From contig NZ_RKIC01000012.1 in NCBI RefSeq assembly GCF_003755185.1, positions 124,001 to 188,000 of the forward strand: a stretch of DNA of 64,000 nucleotides, read 5' to 3'. Below are positions 34,277 to 42,639 of the stretch, in pieces. How positions within the stretch are numbered: position 1 is the stretch's first letter; each line of letters begins with the position of its first letter. The notes beneath the pieces were generated by a model. The model was not told the DNA's origin and searched no databases. It saw nothing but the letters and a program-made list of their open reading frames with translations. The position numbers and the translations under genes are program-made. Source of the stretch: Frigoribacterium sp. PhB24 (GTDB lineage: Bacteria > Actinomycetota > Actinomycetes > Actinomycetales > Microbacteriaceae).

Positions 34277-35691
34277 CCCTCACCGCGCCTCCTGCACCGA
34301 CCGTGTCGGTCTCCGCCGACCGGTACCGCGATCGCGTGCCGGCCGCCGTCGCGTCCCGTCTCGCCGCCGCGCGCGCCGCGGCCCGCCCGCAGCGGGTGGG
34401 CCGGGTCAGCTCGGCCGTGGGGCTCGGCCTCACGGTGCGGGGTCTCGACGCGGCCGTCGGCGAGATCGTCACCGTCGGCGACCCGACCGCGACGTCCGGC
34501 GTCGAGGCCGGCTCGAACCTCGCCGAGGTCGTCGCGACCACGCCCGACGGCGTGCGGTGCATGCCGCTCGGCCGCCTGACCGGCATCACGACCGGCACGC
34601 CCGTGCGCTCGACCGGCCGCCCGCTGCTGGTTCCGACCGGGACGGGCCTGTTCGGGCGCGTGCTCGACGGCCTCGGTCGACCGATCGACGGCAAGGGCCC
34701 CCTGGTCGGTTCGGACGGCGGTCGCGTCGACCTCGTCCCGCTCGACCACGAGACCCCGTCCGCCATGCACCGGGCGCGCATCGACACGCCCCTGCAGCTC
34801 GGCGTGCGCGTGCTCGACACCCTGACCACGGTCGGTAAGGGCCAGCGCGTCGGCCTGTTCGCCGGCTCGGGCGTCGGCAAGTCGTCCCTGCTGTCCATGA
34901 TCGCCCGCGGCTCGGACGCCCAGGTCAGCGTCATCGCCCTGGTCGGGGAGCGCGGGCGCGAGGTGCGGGAGTTCCTCGAGGACGACCTCGGTCCCGAGGG
35001 TCTCGCCCGCTCGATCGTCGTCGTCTCGACCAGCGACGAGCCCGCCCTGATGCGCCTCCGTGCCGCGTTCGTCGCGACCCGCATCGCCGAGTCCTTCCGC
35101 GACCAGGGCGCCGACGTCGTGCTGATGATGGACTCGCTCACGCGCGTGGCGATGGCCCAGCGCGAGATCGGTCTCTCGGTCGGCGAACCGCCCGCGACCC
35201 GGGGCTACCCGCCGTCGACGTTCTCGGTGCTGGCCGGTCTGCTCGAGCGTGCCGGGACCGACCGCGTCGGCTCGGTCACGGGGCTCTACACGGTGCTGGT
35301 CGACGGCGACGACCACAACGAGCCGATCGCCGACGCCGCCCGCAGCATCCTCGACGGGCACGTCGTGCTCGACCGCGCGCTCGCCGTGACCGGGCACTTC
35401 CCGTCGGTGGACGCCCTCGGCTCGGTGTCTCGCGTCGCGTCGAAGGTGACCAGCCCGCCGCAGCGTGCGGCGGCGACGACGCTCCGCAAGGTGATGGCCG
35501 CGCGCCGGGCCGCGCAGGACCTGCTCGACGTCGGCGCGTACCAGCGCGGCACGAACCCGCTGGTCGACGCGGCGGTCGACCACCAGGGCGCGATCGACGC
35601 GTTCCTGCAGCAGGGCATGGACGACCGGGCGGCCTCGGCCGACTCGTGGAACGCCCTCGCGTCGCTCACCTCGCGGTTCGGGAGGCTCTGA
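34273..35691 (+). CDS. fliI: Flagellar export ATPase FliI
   Basis: A 472-residue cytoplasmic ATPase related to F1-beta. Walker A is GLFAGSGVGKSSLL (about 195-208), Walker B is VVLMMDSLTRVAMAQREIGL (about 279-298), followed by GEPPATRGYPPSTFSVLAGLLERAG, the type III secretion ATPase signature. It unfolds and hands over substrates to the FlhA-FlhB gate. GTG start overlaps fliH by 4 bases. Confidence 0.96.
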   Translation: MTLTAPPAPTVSVSADRYRDRVPAAVASRLAAARAAARPQRVGRVSSAVGLGLTVRGLDAAVGEIVTVGDPTATSGVEAGSNLAEVVATTPDGVRCMPLGRLTGITTGTPVRSTGRPLLVPTGTGLFGRVLDGLGRPIDGKGPLVGSDGGRVDLVPLDHETPSAMHRARIDTPLQLGVRVLDTLTTVGKGQRVGLFAGSGVGKSSLLSMIARGSDAQVSVIALVGERGREVREFLEDDLGPEGLARSIVVVSTSDEPALMRLRAAFVATRIAESFRDQGADVVLMMDSLTRVAMAQREIGLSVGEPPATRGYPPSTFSVLAGLLERAGTDRVGSVTGLYTVLVDGDDHNEPIADAARSILDGHVVLDRALAVTGHFPSVDALGSVSRVASKVTSPPQRAAATTLRKVMAARRAAQDLLDVGAYQRGTNPLVDAAVDHQGAIDAFLQQGMDDRAASADSWNALASLTSRFGRL

Positions 35692-36149
35692 TGGCGCGTC
35701 CGTTCTCGCTGCTCGGCCTGCTGCGGCTGCGTCATGCCCAGCAGGACCAGGCCGGTGCCGTCCTCGCCGAGGCCAACGACCGTCTGCGCGAGGCCGCCGA
35801 CGAGCGGGTCCGCGCCAAGCGCACCCTCGCCGACGAACCCACCGAGGTCACCGACGCGGCGATGCTCAGTGCCCTCGCCGCCTCGCGGGCCTCGTCGCGC
35901 GGCATGCTCGCCGAACTCGATGCCGTCACGCAGCGCCGTCAGGCGGACGCCGACGCCGCGCAGGCCGCGTTCAACGAGGCCCGTCGTGCGGCGATCGGAC
36001 TCGAGAAGCTCGAGCACAAGCACGCGGTCGCCGAAGCGGCGGCCGACCTGCGCGACGAGCAGATCGCCCTCGACGAGATCGCCTCGCGCCCCCGGCCCGA
36101 CGGCTCGCCGTCCGGCACCGACCCCGAGAACCCAGGAGGCGCGGCGTGA
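35691..36149 (+). CDS. fliJ: Flagellar export protein FliJ
   Basis: A 152-residue coiled-coil protein. MARPFSLLGLLRLRHAQQDQAGAVLAEANDRLREAADERVRAKRTL and EARRAAIGLEKLEHKHAVAEAAADLRDEQIALDEIA show long charged helices as in FliJ. It sits in the FliI ring and couples ATP hydrolysis to the gate. The ATG shares a base with the fliI stop. I exclude an upstream in-frame start that would lie inside fliI. Confidence 0.82.
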   Translation: MARPFSLLGLLRLRHAQQDQAGAVLAEANDRLREAADERVRAKRTLADEPTEVTDAAMLSALAASRASSRGMLAELDAVTQRRQADADAAQAAFNEARRAAIGLEKLEHKHAVAEAAADLRDEQIALDEIASRPRPDGSPSGTDPENPGGAA

Positions 36150-36850
36150 GTCCCGTGACCGAGGTCCTGTCCCGGATCCAGGACATCCAGGCGACGATCG
36201 CCCAGCTGCGTGCCGGTGCGACCGGTGCGACGACGTCCGCGACGGCCGCCGCCGGGTCGAGCACGTCGGCCACGGCGTTCGCCGACGCCCTCGCCGGTAC
36301 GTCCGGGACGGGCTCGACGGCGACGAGCGCCTCCGTGGACGCCGTGAACGGCTCGGTCGCGAGCGGCAGCGGAGCCGACGGTTCGGACGTGGTCGAGTCC
36401 GCCAAGAAGTACCTCGGCGTGCCGTACGTCTTCGGCGGAGAGGACCGGACGGGCATGGACTGCTCCGGCCTCGTGCAGACGGTCTTCAAGGACCTCGGCG
36501 TCAGCATGCCGCGCGTCGTGCCCGACCAGGCGAAGATGGGCGCCGAGGTGTCGTCGCTCGCCGACGCGAAGCCCGGTGACCTGCTCGTGCCGAAGGGCGA
36601 GGGCCACATCGTGATCTACCTGGGTGACGGCAAGGTGCTGCACGCACCCCGCCCGGGCAAGGACGTGCAGATCGTCGACAACTGGTACAAGGACTCCGAC
36701 CTCAGCACGATCCGACGCATCGTCCCGGCCGAGGGCGCGGCGGCCCCGTCGGCCGTGTCGGCCACGGCGGGGGCGTCGGCCGCGTCGTCGGGGACCGACC
36801 TGATGACGGCGGCCCTGCAGAAGCTGATGAGCGCGGGGGTGGCCTCGTGA
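36146..36850 (+). CDS. NlpC/P60 peptidoglycan hydrolase of the flagellar operon
   Basis: A 234-residue protein. The C-terminal half (about 84-195) is NlpC/P60: KYLGVPYVFGGEDRTGMDCSGLVQTVFKDLG gives the catalytic Cys, GHIVIYLGDGKVLHAPRPG the catalytic His and the third residue. The N-terminus (VTEVLSRIQDIQATIAQLR) is a FliJ-adjacent helix with no signal peptide; it may leave through the flagellar channel. Lying between fliJ and fliK, it probably opens the cell wall for the rod, as the FlgJ muramidase does elsewhere. Specificity is inferred. Confidence 0.8.
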   Translation: MSPVTEVLSRIQDIQATIAQLRAGATGATTSATAAAGSSTSATAFADALAGTSGTGSTATSASVDAVNGSVASGSGADGSDVVESAKKYLGVPYVFGGEDRTGMDCSGLVQTVFKDLGVSMPRVVPDQAKMGAEVSSLADAKPGDLLVPKGEGHIVIYLGDGKVLHAPRPGKDVQIVDNWYKDSDLSTIRRIVPAEGAAAPSAVSATAGASAASSGTDLMTAALQKLMSAGVAS

Positions 36851-38631
36851 CCCTGTCCCGCGCGTTGCCGTTCGCGCCTCCCGCCCTCTCGGAGTCCTCG
36901 TCGCTGCGTGGCCTCGCGGGAGCGCGCGGTCCGGGTGCCGGGGGAGCCGGTGCCGCACGCGACGCCGACCGCACGGCCACCGGCTTCGGCGCGGCCATGC
37001 AGGACGAACGCGCCGCCGTCCACGCCCCCGAGCGGCGCGAGGCCCGCGTCGCGGACCGTGCCGTCCAGGCCGCCCCGGACCTCACCGAGCCCTCGACCCC
37101 TTCCTCGGGCGAAGCCCTCGCCGGGCCGTCCCCGTTCGATCCCGCCTCCGCCGCGTCGGCCTGGCACTGGCCTCTCGTGGGCGCGCGGTCGGCCCCGACC
37201 ACCGGAGCCGACGCGCTCACCGCCGAACCGACCTCGTCGACCGACGGTGGACCCGCAGCCGTCGGCGGCACGACGTCCGACGACGCGGCGAGCGGGCTCG
37301 CGACGGCCAGTCTCCTGGTCGTCGGCCCGATGTCCGCGGCGACCACCGGCTCGGCCCTCGCCGCTCCGCTTGCCCTCGTCGCTCCGCCGGCCCACGGGGC
37401 CCCGTCGGCCCCCGCCGCCTCGTCGGCGCGTCCTGCTCCTTTCGCTGATCCGGTACGGACCGGATCAAGCGTCTCGTCGACGTCCGCCGGACCGGCCTCC
37501 ACCCTCGACGCGACCCGGGCCGGCTCGACGCTCGACGTCCCCGTCGAGTCCGTGACCGACTCGGCGATGCCCGCGTCGGGTGCTGCGACCCCCACGCCGG
37601 CCGCGTCCGCCCCGGGGGCGGCCGTCGCGCCTGGCTCCACCGTCGCCACGGCCCCGACCGCCCCGACCGCCTCCCCGTCGACCACCGCGACGAGCGCGCC
37701 CGGCAGGTCGGTCGAGACGGCGGCAGCCGGGCCGGTCGCTCCGGCACCCGCCGGATCGCCCGCTCACCTCGCCGCGACTCCCGCCGATGCCGATCCGGCA
37801 CCTGCCGGATCACCGATCCCGCGTCCTGCCCACCCGGAGGGCTCGGCGTCGCACGGCCGCGGCGTCTCGCCGGCCGCCATCGGCACGGCCGGCTCCGCGT
37901 CCACGCCGGCAGGACCTGCGGCCACCCCGTCCACGACGGCGACAGCTCTCACGACGACAGCCCCCACGGCGGCAGCACCGACGGCGGCATCCGCCCCCGT
38001 GACCGCGCCCACCGACCCGATCGTGCTCGCCGTCCCCGCGGTCGGCGCGTCGTTCCCCGTCTCGGCGACGGGCGCCTCCTCGTCCGCGACCCCGACCCCG
38101 GCCGCCCCGCAGCCCGCCCCGCTGACCCAGCAGCTCGCCCGCCCTCTCTTCACGCTCGCCGCGGCGGGCCCCGGCGTGCACGTGGTCACGGTCGACGTCG
38201 CGCCGGAGGCCCTGGGCCCGGTCACGGTCCGCGCCCACGTCTCGGCGCACGGCACGCACGTCGAGATGTTCGCCGCGTCGGACGCCGGTCGGGACGCCGT
38301 GCGGGCGATCCTCGGCGACCTCCGTCGCGACCTCGCGACCGCCGCGTCGTCCGCGAACCCGGGAGGCGCGGGTCAGCAGACCAGCGTCGACCTCTCGTCC
38401 CAGAACCAACCGTCCGACCCCCGGGGTGACCGCTCCGGCCAGCTCGGGGCGCAGAGCGGCGCGGACGGCGGGCCGGGCCGGCAGACGCGCGACGCCGCCG
38501 AGGCACGCAGTGCCGACGCCCGCACCGGACGCGCGCCGCGCGACGGAACCGACCCCCTCGACGCGACGGGCGCGGTCGACCGTGCCCGCGCCTCCTCGTC
38601 CCTCTCGACGTCGATCGACGTCCTGGCCTGA
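36847..38631 (+). CDS. fliK: Flagellar hook-length control protein FliK
   Basis: A 594-residue export substrate rich in Ala, Pro, Ser and Thr. Residues about 420-510 form the hook-length domain: LTQQLARPLFTLAAAGPGVHVVTVDVAPEALGPVTVRAHVSAHGTHVEMFAASDAGRDAVRAILGDLRRDL (the VxLxPExLGxVxV pattern). The long low-complexity part acts as the molecular ruler. GTG overlaps the hydrolase stop. Repeated short words at DNA level cause several dispersed-motif copies inside. Confidence 0.85.
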   Translation: MTLSRALPFAPPALSESSSLRGLAGARGPGAGGAGAARDADRTATGFGAAMQDERAAVHAPERREARVADRAVQAAPDLTEPSTPSSGEALAGPSPFDPASAASAWHWPLVGARSAPTTGADALTAEPTSSTDGGPAAVGGTTSDDAASGLATASLLVVGPMSAATTGSALAAPLALVAPPAHGAPSAPAASSARPAPFADPVRTGSSVSSTSAGPASTLDATRAGSTLDVPVESVTDSAMPASGAATPTPAASAPGAAVAPGSTVATAPTAPTASPSTTATSAPGRSVETAAAGPVAPAPAGSPAHLAATPADADPAPAGSPIPRPAHPEGSASHGRGVSPAAIGTAGSASTPAGPAATPSTTATALTTTAPTAAAPTAASAPVTAPTDPIVLAVPAVGASFPVSATGASSSATPTPAAPQPAPLTQQLARPLFTLAAAGPGVHVVTVDVAPEALGPVTVRAHVSAHGTHVEMFAASDAGRDAVRAILGDLRRDLATAASSANPGGAGQQTSVDLSSQNQPSDPRGDRSGQLGAQSGADGGPGRQTRDAAEARSADARTGRAPRDGTDPLDATGAVDRARASSSLSTSIDVLA

Positions 38632-38643
38632 ACCGGAGACCCC

Positions 38644-39090
38644 ATGCCCTCGATCGACCAGATATCCGGAACCGTCGACGTCGCGACCCAGATCGCCGCC
38701 GCCAACGCCGCCAAGAGCGGTTCGAGTCGCACGACGTCGAACACCATGGACAGCGAGATGTTCATGAAGCTGCTCGTCACGCAGCTGAAGAACCAGGACC
38801 CGTCGACCCCGATGGACACCAACGCCATGATGTCGCAGACCACGCAGCTGGCGATGATGGAGCAGGTCACCGCCCAGACGACGACCGCCAACGAGAACTT
38901 CTCGTTGCAGATGCGCATCGCCGCCTCGAACCTGGTCGGTCGCGAGGTCAGCTACACGGGCGCCGACGGCGTCGAGGTGAAGGGCACCGCCACGAGCGTG
39001 TCGTTCGCCGAGGCCGTCCCCAAGGTCTCGGTCGGCGGAAAGGAGGTCGCGTTGGATCTCATCTCGGGCATCGCCACGACGAAGGCGTGA
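38644..39090 (+). CDS. flgD: Flagellar hook-assembly scaffold FlgD
   Basis: A 148-residue protein with the FlgD N-terminal motif TMDSEMFMKLLVTQLKNQDPSTPMDTNAMMSQTTQLAMMEQVT (about 37-79) and SNLVGREVSYTGADGVEVKGTATSVSF. It caps the growing hook. Shorter than enteric FlgD, lacking the C-terminal Tudor/FnIII part, as in other monoderms. Confidence 0.92.
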   Translation: MPSIDQISGTVDVATQIAAANAAKSGSSRTTSNTMDSEMFMKLLVTQLKNQDPSTPMDTNAMMSQTTQLAMMEQVTAQTTTANENFSLQMRIAASNLVGREVSYTGADGVEVKGTATSVSFAEAVPKVSVGGKEVALDLISGIATTKA

Positions 39091-39212
39091 CGCCACCGGC
39101 ACGACCCGCACCACCCGCACCACCACTCGAACCGCACCGGGAGCAGGACGCGACCGGCACCACCCGCGCAGGACGCGCCTCCAGATCTCTCCCCAGCTGA
39201 AAGGCAGCACCC

Positions 39213-40382
39213 ATGCTCCGCTCCCTCTACTCCGGCATCTCGGGCCTCCGTTCGCACCAGACGATGCTCGACGTCACCGGCAACAACATCGCCAACGTCA
39301 ACACCGCCGGCTTCAAGTCGTCGACCACCCAGTTCCAGGACACGCTGTCGCAGATCACGCAGGGCGCGGGCGGCCCGCAGACCGGCATCGGCGGCACGAA
39401 CCCCGCCCAGATCGGCCTCGGTGTGCAGGTCGCCGGCATCTCGACGAACTTCTCGCAGGGTTCGGCGCAGGCGACCGGCAAGGCGACCGATCTGATGATC
39501 TCGGGCGACGGTTTCTTCGTCACGCGCCTCGGAAACGACACGATGTACACGCGAGCCGGCGCCTTCGACTTCGACGCCGACGGCCGCCTCGTCTCGGCCG
39601 ACGGCAAGATCGTCCAGGGCTACTCGGCCACGAACGGCGTGATCAACGACGGAGGCGCGCTCGGCGACATCACGCTGCCCCTGAACGCGGCGGCCCCGGC
39701 CTCGGCGACCTCGAGCGCCACCGTCGGGGGCAACCTGCCGAGCGAGTCCGCGATCGGCGCGCAGATCGTGCGCGACACGAAGGTGTTCGACGCGAACGGC
39801 CTCGAGCGCACCCTGACGCTGACCTTCACCCGGACCGGAACCGGTTGGGACGCGCGGGCGACCGACGGCAACGGCGGGGCCACCGCCTCCCTGGCCTTCA
39901 CGGACGGCAAACAGACCGGTGCGGCGTCGCTCGCCCTGAACGGCGTCACCGTGGACCTCTCGGGCGTCACCGGTTTCGCCGCGCTGAACACCACGTCGAT
40001 CACCGACCAGAACGGACGCGCGGCCGGCACGCTGCAGGGCTTCTCGCTGTCGAAGGACGGCACGTTGATGGGCCAGTTCAGCAACGGTTCGACCGTCGCG
40101 CTCGGCCGCGTCGCGCTCGCCACGTTCGCGAACCCCGGCGGTCTCGAGAAGGAGGGCAACTCGGGCTACCGTGCGACCGCCAACTCGGGCGCCGCGACGG
40201 TCGGTGCCCCCGGCTCGCCCGGCATCGGCTCGCTGGCCAGCGGCTCGCTCGAGATGTCGAACGTGGACCTGTCGCAGGAGTTCACCAACCTGATCGTCGC
40301 CCAGCGCGGCTTCCAGGCCAACGCCCGCATCATCACGACCTCGGACGAGGTGCTGCAGGAGCTCACCAACCTCAAGCGCTAG
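39213..40382 (+). CDS. flgE: Flagellar hook protein FlgE
   Basis: A 389-residue axial protein: MLRSLYSGISGLRSHQTMLDVTGNNIANVNTAGFKSS at the start, ISGDGFFVTR and YTRAGAFDFDADGRLVSADGKIVQGY, and the C-terminus SNVDLSQEFTNLIVAQRGFQANARIITTSDEVLQELTNL. It forms the hook. The 122-base gap after flgD has a dispersed word (39174) but no sigma-28 site; GCTGAAAGG precedes ATG. Last gene before the accessory island. Confidence 0.95.
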   Translation: MLRSLYSGISGLRSHQTMLDVTGNNIANVNTAGFKSSTTQFQDTLSQITQGAGGPQTGIGGTNPAQIGLGVQVAGISTNFSQGSAQATGKATDLMISGDGFFVTRLGNDTMYTRAGAFDFDADGRLVSADGKIVQGYSATNGVINDGGALGDITLPLNAAAPASATSSATVGGNLPSESAIGAQIVRDTKVFDANGLERTLTLTFTRTGTGWDARATDGNGGATASLAFTDGKQTGAASLALNGVTVDLSGVTGFAALNTTSITDQNGRAAGTLQGFSLSKDGTLMGQFSNGSTVALGRVALATFANPGGLEKEGNSGYRATANSGAATVGAPGSPGIGSLASGSLEMSNVDLSQEFTNLIVAQRGFQANARIITTSDEVLQELTNLKR

Positions 40383-40418
40383 TCGTCTCCCGGGGTCCGC
40401 CGCCCCGGCGCACCCTCC

Positions 40419-40478
40419 GCACCGCGTGTCGTGCACCGCACCCGATCTCGTCGGGCTGCGCTGCACGAAACGCGGCGC
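40419..40478. terminator. Palindrome, family B, copy 2, between convergent genes
   Basis: Left arm GCACCGCGTGTCGTGCACCG... pairs imperfectly with the right arm ending CTGCACGAAACGCGGCGC around TCTCG. It shares the arm text of the palindrome at 25641-25700. It lies between flgE (rightward) and the reverse transcriptase (leftward), fitting a bidirectional terminator. Confidence 0.65.
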
Positions 40479-40505
40479 GTTCGTCTTCAGGAGGTGCGGC
40501 GCCGG

Positions 40506-41876
40506 TCACCGGGGGACGCGGGCGAACGCCGCGCGCAGCCGGGCCCCGCGCTCGGGGTTCAGCTGCTCGACCCAGCCGATGCGGCCCCACAGCTGGGCCG
40601 CGAAGTCGGGATGCCCGGCCCGGTTCTGCGCCTCGAGCCCGGTGTCGGCGGCGTTGTGCAGCACGGCCCGCAGCCGGTCGTACTCGGAGCGCACCGTGTT
40701 CGTGCCCTGGTTGACGACGACGCCCGTGACGACCTGCCGTGTGGCCGCCCCGCGCACCCGCGTCTTGGCCGGGTTGAGGTCGTGGCCCTCGTCGCCCACG
40801 ATGCGTCCGACGCCCCGCACGAACGCGTCGGCCCGTGCGGCGAGCGCTCCGTCGCCGCTGAACGCGAGGTCGTCGGCGTACCGCGTGTAGGTCGCCCCCG
40901 CGGCCCGGGCGTACCCGTCGAGCCGCGAGTCGAGCCGGCGGACGGCGACGTTCGCGAGGGCGGGCGAGGTCGGCGCGCCCTGGGCGAGGTGGGCGACGGC
41001 GAGCGCCTGACGGAGGGCGAACCGTCGTTCCGGACTGCCTCCGGGGGGCATGCGCGAGAGCACGCCCGGCGGCACGGAGGTCGTGCAGAGCCCGGTGAGC
41101 ACGTGGGCGACGGCGTCCGGCAGCCCCTCGCGGCGCAGGGCGCCGAACACACGCCCGGCGGTGACCCGGGCGAAGAACGAGGTCAGGTCGAGGGCGATCA
41201 CGACCTCGCGAGCGACGTGTCGACGGGCGCCGCTGATCGCGCTGCGCCCGGGGACGAACCCGTGTGCGGCGTCGTGCAGCGGCACCGCCGCGAGCACCTC
41301 GTCGAGCACGACGCGCTGCAGGTCGCGCAGCCGGAATCCGGGCACCTCGAGCAGCCGCGGGGTGCGTCCGGGTCGCGTCCGCCACTCGTACCGGTGGTGC
41401 TGCAGCGGGCCGCCTTCGACGCGGCGGTGCCATCGACCGGGGTCGGCGAACCAGTCGAGCTCGCCCACGGTGAGGCCCAGCAGGCGCGAGACGTCGGCCA
41501 CGGTGCCCAGACGCAGGAGGCGCGGGTCGGCCGAGCGCGCCTCCTGCGTCACGGGCACGTGGTGGGCGACGCGCAGCGGCCGGCCGCGCGCGCTCGCCTC
41601 GGCCACCGCCTCGGCGAACACCGGGTGGTCGCGGACGAGAGCGACGAGGGTGCGGGGGTCGTCGTGCGGCGCTCGCGGCAGGGCGCGGACGAGGCCTCGG
41701 GCCAGGGGGCGCCAGAACCGGGACGGCCCGTCGATCGCGTCGGTGGCCGCGGCGACGAGCCCACGGACCGTCCACTCGGCCCCGAGCAGGGCGTCGGCGA
41801 GGGCCGTCGCGACGACGTCGGGACCCGGGTCGGGGTCGCGAGCCAGGGCGGCCGACGCGCGTGAGCGGTCGCTCAT
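40506..41876 (-). CDS. Retron-like reverse transcriptase
   Basis: A 456-residue protein with a helical N-terminus of about 160 residues and a reverse transcriptase domain (about 165-455). HDAAHGFVPGRS is the NAxxH-like region, EVVIALDLTSFF is motif A, AQGAPTSPALANV is the QGxxxSP motif, YTRYADDLAFSG is the catalytic YADD, and VTGVVVNQ gives the VTG triplet typical of retron enzymes. It lacks group II intron maturase and endonuclease parts, and QGAPTSP argues against a diversity-generating retroelement. The 380 bases upstream are non-coding and structured, the usual place of a retron msr-msd RNA. It may act in phage defence. No clear effector gene is adjacent. Confidence 0.8.
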   Translation of the reverse strand: MSDRSRASAALARDPDPGPDVVATALADALLGAEWTVRGLVAAATDAIDGPSRFWRPLARGLVRALPRAPHDDPRTLVALVRDHPVFAEAVAEASARGRPLRVAHHVPVTQEARSADPRLLRLGTVADVSRLLGLTVGELDWFADPGRWHRRVEGGPLQHHRYEWRTRPGRTPRLLEVPGFRLRDLQRVVLDEVLAAVPLHDAAHGFVPGRSAISGARRHVAREVVIALDLTSFFARVTAGRVFGALRREGLPDAVAHVLTGLCTTSVPPGVLSRMPPGGSPERRFALRQALAVAHLAQGAPTSPALANVAVRRLDSRLDGYARAAGATYTRYADDLAFSGDGALAARADAFVRGVGRIVGDEGHDLNPAKTRVRGAATRQVVTGVVVNQGTNTVRSEYDRLRAVLHNAADTGLEAQNRAGHPDFAAQLWGRIGWVEQLNPERGARLRAAFARVPR

Positions 41877-42183
41877 GCGGCCACCCGCCCGGTGGTCGTC
41901 CGGGCGGCGGTGGCGGGCACGGGCGAGTGAAAGCGGCGGTGCCTCGGCGACTCGTGCATCGGTGCGGGCCGCTCACCGCGCGAAGCGCGGTCACCGGCCT
42001 GCGGGGCGGTGCCGTGGTCGATCTGCGTGCCCCGGGGTAGCCCCGGAGAGGACGGCACAGCGCGTGTGCCACCCACCTCGCCGAGACACCACCGCATCCC
42101 GTCACGCTAATCGAGGCCACCGACCGTCGTGATCCCTCGTGAGGCTGAACCCGGTGCGTGCCGGCGCGCGGCCGGGACGACGA
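41877..42183 (-). ncRNA. Candidate retron non-coding RNA region (unproven)
   Basis: Directly upstream of the reverse transcriptase start. It contains three compact stem-loops: CCGCCCGG/CCGGGCGG with a 7-base loop (41885-41907), ACCGCGC/GCGCGGT with loop GAA (41975-41991), and CCGGGG/CCCCGG with loop TAG (42032-42046). Retron msr RNAs have such short stems, but GC-rich DNA makes hairpins easily. I could not find convincing a1/a2 arms or the branching guanosine, so this is a place to look rather than a call. Confidence 0.25.
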
Positions 42184-42222
42184 GGAGGCGCGGTGCCTGC
42201 TCTGCAGACACCGCGCCTCCTG
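42183..42222. terminator. Hairpin made by an inverted pair of the dispersed word
   Basis: AGGAGGCGCGGTG and CACCGCGCCTCCT form a perfect 13-bp stem around a 13-base loop. It lies just after the leftward DUF4190 gene and before the reverse transcriptase, so it is a probable terminator built from two copies of GGAGGCGCG. Confidence 0.65.
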
Positions 42223-42255
42223 CGCCGTCCGGCTCGTGCGCCGGGGTCGATCGAC

Positions 42256-42525
42256 CTAGTAGGTCTGGACCTGTGCCATCCCGGCGGTGACGGTCACGAT
42301 GGCCAAGATGATGTAGATGACCATGAAGGCGATGCTGAGGATGACGCCGGCGAGCGCGAGGCCGTGTCCACGTTCGCCCGTCTTCTTGATCTGCGACAGC
42401 GCGATGATGCTGACGATGAGTCCGGCGAGAGGGAAGACGAAGGCCAGGATGAAGCCGACGATCGCGAGGACGTTGTAGCCCGCGGCGGTGCCGGCGGACT
42501 GGGGCATGGCGGTGTTGCTGGACAT
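42256..42525 (-). CDS. DUF4190 small membrane protein
   Basis: An 89-residue protein with two membrane segments (NVLAIVGFILAFVFPLAGLIVSIIALSQI, and GHGLALAGVILSIAFMVIYIILAIVTVTAG) joined by KKTGERGHG. This is the DUF4190 pattern found widely in actinobacteria. Role unknown; not evidently part of a defence system. AGGAGCCTCC precedes the ATG. Confidence 0.8.
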   Translation of the reverse strand: MSSNTAMPQSAGTAAGYNVLAIVGFILAFVFPLAGLIVSIIALSQIKKTGERGHGLALAGVILSIAFMVIYIILAIVTVTAGMAQVQTY

Positions 42526-42639
42526 GGAGGCTCCTAGTGGGTGTGACGTCCGGGGACGGACGAGACGAGAGTGACCGCTTTGAGTCGAGAATGCCTCAAA
42601 CAGAACGGTTGCGCGCGAAAGTCCGGCAGAAAGCTGTGA

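Noticed and set aside
40506-41876. The reverse transcriptase as a group II intron or a diversity-generating retroelement
   Set aside because: No maturase or endonuclease domain and no intron-like RNA ends are seen; the QGAPTSP motif differs from that of diversity-generating enzymes, and no template/variable repeat pair was found.
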